A DNA stretch of 11,304 nucleotides. Source: an uncultured Erysipelotrichaceae bacterium. GTDB lineage: Bacteria; Bacillota_I; Bacilli_A; Erysipelotrichales; Erysipelotrichaceae. Position numbers and translations under genes: made by a program. Shown here in pieces: positions 6,004 through 11,304 of this stretch; the stretch's first letter is position 1; each line of letters opens with the position of its first letter. The stretch covers positions 1 through 11,304 of the forward strand of contig ONOV01000047.1 of the NCBI GenBank assembly GCA_900319505.1, in the 5' to 3' direction. The notes under the pieces are model-generated. The model did no database searches. It saw only the letters and a program-made list of their open reading frames with translations, and was not told the origin of the DNA.

Positions 6004-6909
6004 ATGGAAATCATATCCGTCATACCAAGAGGCTATTGCCAGGGGGTTGTCCGGGCAATCGAAACCGCAAAGAGGACTGCCGCAGCCCATCCGCATGAAA
6101 AGATTACAATGCTCGGCATGATTGTACACAACCAGTATGTCGTGGAAGCCTGTCAGAAGCTCGGCATCCGCTTTGTCGAAGATACAGGAAAGACAAGACT
6201 GCAGCTGCTGGATGAAATTGACGATGGGATTGTCATTTTCACTGCCCATGGTGTTTCCGATGCCGTCTATGCCAAGGCCGAGGCAAAAGGCCTGACGGTC
6301 GTGGATGCCACATGCAAGGATGTAGAGCGCACCCATGTACTGGTCAAAGATCACTGTAACAGAGGCGGTGATGTCATTTACATCGGCCGCCGCAATCATC
6401 CCGAAGCCGAAGGCACCATCTCATTTTCTGACCACATCCATCTTGTCTCATGTAAAGAAGATATTGATGCCCTTCCCCCGCTTCATGATGTGCTCATCAC
6501 ATCCCAGACCACTCTTTCACTTCTTGATACAAAGGAACTGATCGAAGCCTGTCAGAAACGCTTCCCGCATGCACAGGTGCAGGCAGAAATATGCAATGCC
6601 ACCCGCATCCGCCAGGAAGCGGTACAGAAGCTGAAAGATGTGGATCTGCTCATTGTAGTCGGTGATCCAAGATCCAATAACTCACGCATGCTTGCCCATA
6701 CCGGGGAAAAAGCAGGCATTCCTCATGCCATTCTGATTTCATCCATCGAAGATCTCAAAGAAGAAGACATAAAAGAAAAGAACCGCATTGCGGTGACAAG
6801 CGGTTCTTCTACGCCCAATGTACTGACATCCCAGGTCATATCCTTCCTGCAGGAATATGCCCGTACCGGAATCTTTCACGCCATTAAAGCGGACGTTTCA
6901 GTTCTGTGA
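6004..6909 (+). CDS. ispH: 4-hydroxy-3-methylbut-2-enyl diphosphate reductase (LytB/IspH)
   Basis: A 301-aa iron-sulfur enzyme making IPP and DMAPP from HMBPP, the last step of the MEP pathway. Cluster cysteines are Cys12 (GYCQGV), Cys104 (DATCKDV) and Cys197 (EICNATRIRQ). Substrate-site residues are His42 (VHNQ), His82 (TAHGV), His132 and Glu134 (NHPEAEG), the Thr pair in SQTTLS, Ser224/Asn226 (RSNNS) and Ser269 (GSSTP). The usual SSN triplet is SNN here. The start ATG has AGGAG 11 bases upstream. It is divergent from the helicase; its last 26 bases overlap the end of the convergent rsuA-type gene. The terminator of that opposing gene appears to lie within codons 259-269 of ispH. No fused S1 domain is present. 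Confidence 0.96.
   Translation: MEIISVIPRGYCQGVVRAIETAKRTAAAHPHEKITMLGMIVHNQYVVEACQKLGIRFVEDTGKTRLQLLDEIDDGIVIFTAHGVSDAVYAKAEAKGLTVVDATCKDVERTHVLVKDHCNRGGDVIYIGRRNHPEAEGTISFSDHIHLVSCKEDIDALPPLHDVLITSQTTLSLLDTKELIEACQKRFPHAQVQAEICNATRIRQEAVQKLKDVDLLIVVGDPRSNNSRMLAHTGEKAGIPHAILISSIEDLKEEDIKEKNRIAVTSGSSTPNVLTSQVISFLQEYARTGIFHAIKADVSVL
6778..6808 (-). terminator. Terminator of the rsuA operon, inside ispH
   Basis: Minus strand: a 9-bp perfect stem (6800-6808 with 6778-6786) with a 13-base loop is followed by a T-rich run (TTCTTTT after the stem). It lies about 75 bases past the rsuA-type stop codon, within the ispH coding region over codons 259-269, which include the conserved TSGSS segment. No other hairpin with a T run is seen nearer to that stop. 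Confidence 0.65.
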
Positions 6910-7579
6910 TTTCCTCTTCTGTCAATGGTCTGTATTCACCTGGTGCCAGGCTTTCATCCAGCACCAGGTTTTTCATGCGGATGCGTTTCAGGCCGATGAC
7001 TTCGTTGTGACACTGTTCAAACATCCGTTTGATTTCATGATACTTTCCTTCGGAAAGAATGATATTGCCATGGGTTTCATCTGAGGGAATGTACTTTGCC
7101 GGAAGGAAGGTATCTTCACCATCTCTGATGCCGGAGGCAATTCTTTCAATATCCTTTTCTGTGACCGGCTTTTTCAGGGTTACTTCATATTCCTTCTCTA
7201 CATGGTGGGCAGGCGACAGCAGCATATGCGCCAGCGGTCCATCATTGCTTAACAGCAGTAAACCCGTTGTATCCTTGTCCAGACGTCCGACCGGAAACAG
7301 ATCTCTGACTGGCATATCAATCAAATCAATCACGGTCTCTTCATTTCCTTCCGTGGCACTGATCACCCCGTCAGGTTTATTCAGCATCAGATACACAAGA
7401 TCCTGATAGACACACGCAAAACCATCAACATCGATGACACTGCCCTCTTCTATCTTCTGTTCTGCTTTCAAAGCTGTTTCCCCATTGACTTTGATCTTCT
7501 TCTGACGGATCAGCTTTTTTGTTTCAGACCGTGTACATATACCCATATGCACAAGTGCCTTATCCAGCCGTATACTCAT
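6884..7579 (-). CDS. RsuA-family 16S rRNA pseudouridine synthase
   Basis: A 231-aa protein with an N-terminal S4 RNA-binding domain (about 3-50, SIRLDKALVHMGICTRSE) followed by a pseudouridine synthase domain. The catalytic Asp is Asp101 in GRLDKDTTGLLLL; other family marks are LMLNKPDGVISAT (64-76) and EGKYHEIKRMFE (177-188). It probably isomerises a uridine of 16S rRNA; RsuA rather than RluB is suggested by size and by the neighbour, since B. subtilis has a similar gene (ytzG) beside ytgP. The start at 7579 is chosen because AGGAG lies 6 bases upstream and the ATG overlaps the flippase TGA (ATGA). An upstream extension to 7669 would run within the flippase gene and adds unrelated residues. 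Its 3' end overlaps ispH by 26 bases. Confidence 0.92.
   Translation of the reverse strand: MSIRLDKALVHMGICTRSETKKLIRQKKIKVNGETALKAEQKIEEGSVIDVDGFACVYQDLVYLMLNKPDGVISATEGNEETVIDLIDMPVRDLFPVGRLDKDTTGLLLLSNDGPLAHMLLSPAHHVEKEYEVTLKKPVTEKDIERIASGIRDGEDTFLPAKYIPSDETHGNIILSEGKYHEIKRMFEQCHNEVIGLKRIRMKNLVLDESLAPGEYRPLTEEEITELKRPL
6938..6973 (+). terminator. ispH terminator, inside the opposing rsuA-type gene
   Basis: Plus strand: a 9-bp perfect stem (6938-6946 with 6961-6969), 14-base loop and five T residues (6969-6973). It starts 28 bases past the ispH stop. On the other strand the same bases encode about residues 203-214 of the pseudouridine synthase (KNLVLDESLAPG). Confidence 0.75.
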
Positions 7580-9126
7580 CTTTTTCTCCTTTTTGGAAAC
7601 AGACGCAGAATGGAGCCTGCCATATAATAGACTGCCCCGCCGCATACACACATGACAATAAACTGCCATAATGCCGTACTATAGCTGCTATCTGTCGCCT
7701 TAATATCGGCAAAGTACGAAAGCGCAGCCGCAGCCCCATGCATGGCAATGCAGGCAAGGCAGGTACGGATAAACGTAATGCCGAGCTTCATATAGGAAAT
7801 ATCCGTCTTATTGCGGATCTTGGAGAGATCCAGGAAGCTGATGCTGGCAAAGGCGATGATGCCGGAGAGCGGAATGCTGATCATGCCCCACTGGTGATAC
7901 ATCGGATAGAGCAGTGCCGCCTTGATGATCAGCCCGAACAGCTGATAGAACTGGGCTGCCTTTTCCTGGTGCATGCCTGCCAGAATATAGGTTGTTTCAA
8001 AAGAGAAACAGTATACCGCCGCTTCAATGCCAAGCGCAGTGAAATAGGCATCATACGCCCCTGTTTCATGAAACAGCACCCGCCATACCGCATTGCCATG
8101 AAATGCCGTAAAAGCCGCAATGGGCATGATCAGTACCAGCACCCGTGATAGATCCGCATCAATTCTTCTTTCCATCCGGTCCAGCCGGTGATACTTATAA
8201 TCCTCTTCCACCGCCGGTAAGGTTCCAGCCGTTACATTGAAACTGACAAGCAGCGGAATCTGCAGAAGAGCAATCCCTTCAACCATGATGATGCCAAGCA
8301 GATCCGTATATCTTGCATAGGAATATTTTCCCAGCACATTGAATACGGCCATGGCCGCAATATCAACAGCCATCCACAGGTTTTCCGAGATGACTGTACC
8401 GAAATAAGGCAGAAAAGCATCACTCAGCCGCTTTTCCAGCTCGGCAGTGCCCTTTCCCCTGATCTGATGCAGACCATTGGAAGAATCCAGATACTTCCTG
8501 AGCTGCCATGCGGCTGCGATGGATGCCATCAGCACCGCCAGATACAGCATGACTTTCTTTCCGGTATGAAAGAAGAAATAACAGAGCACACTCAGAATAA
8601 TTACCCCGATCGCCCTTCCTGACTGTTCATTGAAGACAGAGCGCAGGGCCTGATTCTGTTTCCGCATGCCGATTTCACAGCCCCGATAGGCCCCGCACGC
8701 AAAGTTCAGCGCCCACAGAGGACAGAGACAGAACAGCAGATTGCGCATGCCTGATACATCATCTGCCGCTGCCTGACTGCCAAGAATCAGTTTTGAGAGA
8801 TATGGTGCTGCTATGGTCCAGGCAGCTCCGATGATAATCCCCCAGAGAATGCACAGCACCGTCATGATGTAATGGACCCGCATGACGCTCTTTGTATCCT
8901 TATGACGTGTAAAACAGGAGATCACTGAAGAGGTGGAAAACGTCACGGCCTGCATACTGATTTCATAGACAAAACGCCACAGAATAAAGGCCGGAGCAAT
9001 CAGATAGATCCGATTGTGCGCACAGGCACATAAGGCCAGAATAATACAGGTATCACACAGCCTCTCCAGCCATACAAATACCGCACCGCCTGAGGCAAAT
9101 GATTTTACATCCGTTCTTCTAGGCAT
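7576..9126 (-). CDS. YtgP/MurJ-like polysaccharide or lipid II flippase (MOP superfamily)
   Basis: A 516-aa polytopic membrane protein with about 12 to 14 hydrophobic segments, few charges within them and a basic C-terminal tail (PKRRKR). Segments such as AYRG (146-149) and NEQSGRAIGV (166-175) echo the RG...EQ..R pattern of the YtgP group, proposed lipid II flippases in Bacillota. Length is slightly below the usual 540. It seems divergent from the B. subtilis protein, so a different lipid-linked cargo is possible. Context helps: an RsuA-type gene follows directly (ATGA overlap), as in B. subtilis ytgP-ytzG, and murC lies just across the operon promoter. The start overlaps the upstream lipoprotein gene by 8 bases and lacks a strong ribosome site, suggesting coupling. 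The transporter family is fairly sure; the substrate is inferred. Confidence 0.8.
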   Translation of the reverse strand: MPRRTDVKSFASGGAVFVWLERLCDTCIILALCACAHNRIYLIAPAFILWRFVYEISMQAVTFSTSSVISCFTRHKDTKSVMRVHYIMTVLCILWGIIIGAAWTIAAPYLSKLILGSQAAADDVSGMRNLLFCLCPLWALNFACGAYRGCEIGMRKQNQALRSVFNEQSGRAIGVIILSVLCYFFFHTGKKVMLYLAVLMASIAAAWQLRKYLDSSNGLHQIRGKGTAELEKRLSDAFLPYFGTVISENLWMAVDIAAMAVFNVLGKYSYARYTDLLGIIMVEGIALLQIPLLVSFNVTAGTLPAVEEDYKYHRLDRMERRIDADLSRVLVLIMPIAAFTAFHGNAVWRVLFHETGAYDAYFTALGIEAAVYCFSFETTYILAGMHQEKAAQFYQLFGLIIKAALLYPMYHQWGMISIPLSGIIAFASISFLDLSKIRNKTDISYMKLGITFIRTCLACIAMHGAAAALSYFADIKATDSSYSTALWQFIVMCVCGGAVYYMAGSILRLFPKRRKR

Positions 9127-9628
9127 TTTTCATCCCGCTTTCATCCAGTATTACATGGAAAAATTCTTCACTGGTCTTACTGCTGTCTTCATTCATCCAT
9201 GACACCATGATCTTCAGATCCACACTGCTTTCATCCGTCTGCCCGCTGGCCGCCATGCCTTTGACATAGCCTTCATCACTGTTGACCTGATTGGGAACAA
9301 GGGCAAAAGGTCCATCAAAAATACCGATGGAAGGCATCATCTTGTTCGCATCTTTGTAAGGCGTATCATTCTCCACGGCAATCAATGACACATGATACAT
9401 GGCCGTTCTGGCTTCATCAATCACCAGAACATAGTTGTAGCTGCCATCATTGCCCTTGCTCATTTCCCCGCTCAGGCTGTAGCAGGAACTTTCACTGATC
9501 CAGTTCTGATTGGCAAGAACTTTCTCATAATCTTCTTCATACTGCATCATCTGCTTTGATACTGTCTTTTTATTACTGCATCCACACAGCATTGCCATAC
9601 TTATCAGCAATACAATCCATCTGCGCAT
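9119..9628 (-). CDS. Small putative lipoprotein of unknown function
   Basis: A 169-aa protein with a lipoprotein signal peptide: MRRW, a hydrophobic stretch (IVLLISMAML) and a lipobox LCGC, so Cys17 would be lipidated and the rest displayed outside the membrane. The mature part starts with a polar, likely helical stretch (about 20-45) and then looks beta-rich (YNYVLVIDEA, AMYHVSLIAVEN, SVDLKIMVSWMN). I recognise no family. The start at 9628 is chosen over upstream frames because it creates the signal peptide and has GAGG 6 bases upstream; an in-frame extension to 9760 has no such support and runs through the promoter. It is the first gene of an operon with the flippase (8-base overlap) and the RsuA-type enzyme. 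A cell-envelope role is a guess from context. Confidence 0.8.
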   Translation of the reverse strand: MRRWIVLLISMAMLCGCSNKKTVSKQMMQYEEDYEKVLANQNWISESSCYSLSGEMSKGNDGSYNYVLVIDEARTAMYHVSLIAVENDTPYKDANKMMPSIGIFDGPFALVPNQVNSDEGYVKGMAASGQTDESSVDLKIMVSWMNEDSSKTSEEFFHVILDESGMKNA

Positions 9629-9649
9629 AATCCACCTCAATACCGTTAC

Positions 9650-9678
9650 ATTATAAACAAAACTCTCTGTATTGTGCC
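9650..9678 (-). promoter_or_regulatory. Promoter of the lipoprotein-flippase-rsuA operon
   Basis: Minus strand: perfect -10 TATAAT (9650-9655), 17-base spacer and a poor -35 GGCACA (9673-9678). Predicted start near 9643, leader about 15 bases, ending in GAGG before the lipoprotein ATG. A short inverted repeat, GGTAC (9682-9686) and GTACC (9696-9700), lies just upstream and could be an operator, though it may be chance. Confidence 0.5.
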
Positions 9679-9749
9679 ATGGGTACAGCTGTATCGTACC
9701 TCTGCACACAGGAATAAAGCATATCATGTGTTTTTCCCGGTTTATCCGG

Positions 9750-9755
9750 TATAAT
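9750..9755 (+). promoter_or_regulatory. murC promoter -10
   Basis: Perfect TATAAT on plus, predicted start near 9762, leader about 19 bases with AAGGA before the murC ATG. No clear -35 is present. The preceding bases contain a repeated CCGG (9737-9740 and 9746-9749). Confidence 0.5.
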
Positions 9756-9780
9756 AGCAATGCGAAAGAAGGAACGCTAT

Positions 9781-11166
9781 ATGTATCAGATTGATTTCAG
9801 AAAACATAATGCCCGCATCTATTTCTGCGGTATAGGCGGTTCAAGCATGTCCGGTCTTGCCGGCATGCTGAAGCGTTTAGGCTTTGTGGTATGGGGCAGT
9901 GATATTGCCGAAAGTGCACATACAAAACAGGTGGAAACAGAAGGTATCCGCGTACTGATTCCTCAGAAAAGCGAAAATGTTACAGATGACATTGATGTAG
10001 CTGTATTTACTGCCGCTATCTCCCATGACAACCCGGAATACAGAGCCGTAGAGGAAAAACACATTCCTCATCTGACCCGGGCGCAGCTGCTGGGTCAGAT
10101 GATGGCCCAGTATCCGATGTCCATCGGCATTGCCGGCAGCCATGGCAAGACAACCACGACATCCTTCCTCTCTGAAATTCTGATCAGAGATCATATGGAT
10201 CCCACTGTACAATGCGGTGATATTCTCAAAAGCCTCGGCTCTTCGTATCATCTCGGCACTTCGGATCTGTTTATTGCGGAAGCCTGTGAATATACCAACA
10301 GTTTCCTATCTCTTAAACCTTTCATCGGGATCATCATGAACATTGAAGCAGATCATCTGGACTTCTTCAAAGATATTGATGATATCCGCCATTCCTTCCG
10401 CACCTATGCCGAAAGCATTCCGGAAGCAGGCTATCTCATCATCAATACGGAAATCCCGCATCTTGAGGAAATCATCAGAGATCTCAAATGCCACATCATC
10501 ACCTTCGGCATGAACAGAGATATCGCCGACTATTATCCTGAAGACATCACCTTCAATGAATTTGCCCACCCTTCCTTTACCGCTGTCAGAAGAAACGGTG
10601 CGTCGGAAAAGATCACCCTGCAGGTGCCGGGCAGACAGTATATCCTGGATGCTCTTGCAGCGATCGCAGCCGCGGACTTATGCGGTGCTTCTAAAGATGC
10701 CATCCATGATGCTCTGTACGATTACAAGGGAACCGCAAGACGGTTTGAATACAAAGGCACAAAGAACGGCGTACGCTTTGTTGAAGACTATGCCCATCAT
10801 CCCACCCAGGTTTCCCTCAACATTGATGCGGCCATGAACATTCCCCACAACCGTGTCATCGCCTTATTCCAGCCGCATACCTACAGCCGTACCAAAGCCT
10901 TCCTGGACGAATTCGCCCATGCCCTTGCCAAGGCTGACATTGTACTGCTGACCCCGATCTATGCGGCAAGAGAAACAGACAATCTCGGCATTTCCTCCCA
11001 TGATCTTGAAACACGCATTCAGGCTCTGGGCACAGAGGTACACTGCTTTGACAGCTTCAGGGCTGTTGAAGACTGGATCAGAGCCAACGGTCAGAAGAAT
11101 GACATTGTCATTTCCATGAATGCCGGCAGTGCGGTAAAGATTGAAGAAGATATTCTCAAAGACTGA
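9781..11166 (+). CDS. murC: UDP-N-acetylmuramate--L-alanine ligase
   Basis: A 461-aa cytosolic Mur ligase that adds L-Ala to UDP-MurNAc using ATP, the first peptide step of peptidoglycan synthesis. N-terminal Rossmann domain FCGIGGSSMSGLA (15-27); central ATPase domain with P-loop GSHGKTTTT (119-127), EACEYTNSF (167-175) and NIEADHLDFF (187-196); C-terminal domain with GTARRFE (317-323), DYAHHPT (336-342) and FQPHTYSRT (363-371). The segment that usually reads PGxHNxxN is PGRQYILD here (284-290), an unusual change near the nucleotide site. Length is normal. The ATG at 9781 is preferred because AAGGA lies 7 bases before it; an in-frame ATG at 9760 falls before the predicted transcription start. 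It is divergent from the flippase operon and ends in its own terminator. Confidence 0.95.
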   Translation: MYQIDFRKHNARIYFCGIGGSSMSGLAGMLKRLGFVVWGSDIAESAHTKQVETEGIRVLIPQKSENVTDDIDVAVFTAAISHDNPEYRAVEEKHIPHLTRAQLLGQMMAQYPMSIGIAGSHGKTTTTSFLSEILIRDHMDPTVQCGDILKSLGSSYHLGTSDLFIAEACEYTNSFLSLKPFIGIIMNIEADHLDFFKDIDDIRHSFRTYAESIPEAGYLIINTEIPHLEEIIRDLKCHIITFGMNRDIADYYPEDITFNEFAHPSFTAVRRNGASEKITLQVPGRQYILDALAAIAAADLCGASKDAIHDALYDYKGTARRFEYKGTKNGVRFVEDYAHHPTQVSLNIDAAMNIPHNRVIALFQPHTYSRTKAFLDEFAHALAKADIVLLTPIYAARETDNLGISSHDLETRIQALGTEVHCFDSFRAVEDWIRANGQKNDIVISMNAGSAVKIEEDILKD

Positions 11167-11174
11167 AGCATATG

Positions 11175-11200
11175 AAAACAGGCTCGAAAGCCTGTTTTTT
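11175..11200. terminator. Bidirectional terminator between murC and the next gene
   Basis: A 10-bp stem (11175-11184 with 11189-11198) with CGAA loop. On plus it ends in six T residues (11195-11200), partly in the stem, and starts 8 bases after the murC stop. On minus it starts directly after a TAG stop at 11201-11203, has a TTCG loop and four T residues, so it can serve both convergent genes. Confidence 0.85.
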
Positions 11201-11304
11201 CTAATACCTGCAGTGCATATCCTTCAGCATGGCAAGTATCACATTGGCAGACCTTGCCCTCTCACTCATACATGCCCGGCCCTGTTTCTTTTCAAAGAAA
11301 TCAC
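11201..11304 (-). CDS. C-terminal end of an unidentified gene (cut by window)
   Basis: The minus strand is open for 33 residues in one frame, reading DFFEKKQGRACMSERARS and ending MLKDMHCRY before a TAG. The other two minus frames contain stops. The stop lies directly against the shared terminator, which supports a real gene end convergent with murC. The residues suggest a charged helical tail. Too little is visible to name a family. Confidence 0.5.
   Translation of the reverse strand, partial: DFFEKKQGRACMSERARSANVILAMLKDMHCRY

Noticed and set aside
7580..7669. 30-residue N-terminal extension of the RsuA-type protein
   Set aside because: The extension runs within the flippase gene; the ATG at 7579 has a strong ribosome site and starts the S4 domain correctly.
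9629..9760. 44-residue N-terminal extension of the lipoprotein
   Set aside because: It crosses the TATAAT promoter, and starting at 9628 gives a proper signal peptide with lipobox.
9760..9780. Upstream ATG for murC
   Set aside because: It lies before the predicted transcription start; the ATG at 9781 has AAGGA at good spacing.
1..11304. Mobile element, prophage, CRISPR array, tRNA or riboswitch
   Set aside because: No transposase or integrase motif, no regularly spaced repeats, no tRNA cloverleaf and no long structured leader; leaders are short and gaps below 250 bases.

Overview
The window looks like chromosomal core sequence from a low-to-mid G+C member of the Bacillota. Clues are the strong AGGAGG-type ribosome binding sites, many tight U-tailed terminators, and gene neighbourhoods that recall Bacillus subtilis: ispH next to the cshB-type helicase and nfo, and a YtgP-like flippase followed by a 16S pseudouridine synthase. 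I favour a gut or oral Erysipelotrichia-like lineage, but this is an impression and not shown by the sequence. There is no transposase, integrase, tRNA, rRNA or CRISPR array. The window is cut at both ends inside genes.

Layout: (1) Positions 1-2282, all minus strand, read right to left: rpmG (50 aa, good promoter), a glyoxalase-II-like metallo-hydrolase, a nitrilase-superfamily protein that has lost all three catalytic residues, and tcdA (tRNA ct6A dehydratase, truncated by the window start). Two hairpin terminators sit between genes with almost no room for new promoters, so graded read-through is likely. (2) 2385-3455: ispG on plus, with its own terminator. (3) 3696-5941, minus: a cshB-like DEAD-box helicase coupled by a GTGA overlap to nfo (endonuclease IV). 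(4) 6004-6909: ispH on plus, running convergently into (5) a minus-strand operon starting near 9650: small lipoprotein, YtgP/MurJ-like flippase, RsuA-type pseudouridine synthase, each overlapping the next. (6) 9781-11166: murC on plus, divergent from that operon, ending in a bidirectional terminator shared with the tail of an unidentified minus-strand gene.

Themes: the last two reactions of the MEP isoprenoid pathway (IspG, IspH) feed the undecaprenyl carrier used for peptidoglycan precursors; MurC makes an early precursor and the flippase probably moves the lipid-linked one. RNA and DNA upkeep is represented by the helicase, endonuclease IV, RsuA, TcdA and L33.

I found no clear new multi-gene system. 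The most unusual items are the triad-less nitrilase coupled to tcdA; the ispH/rsuA convergent pair, in which each gene's predicted terminator lies inside the coding sequence of the other; and the repeated placement of terminator stems over the last codons of genes.
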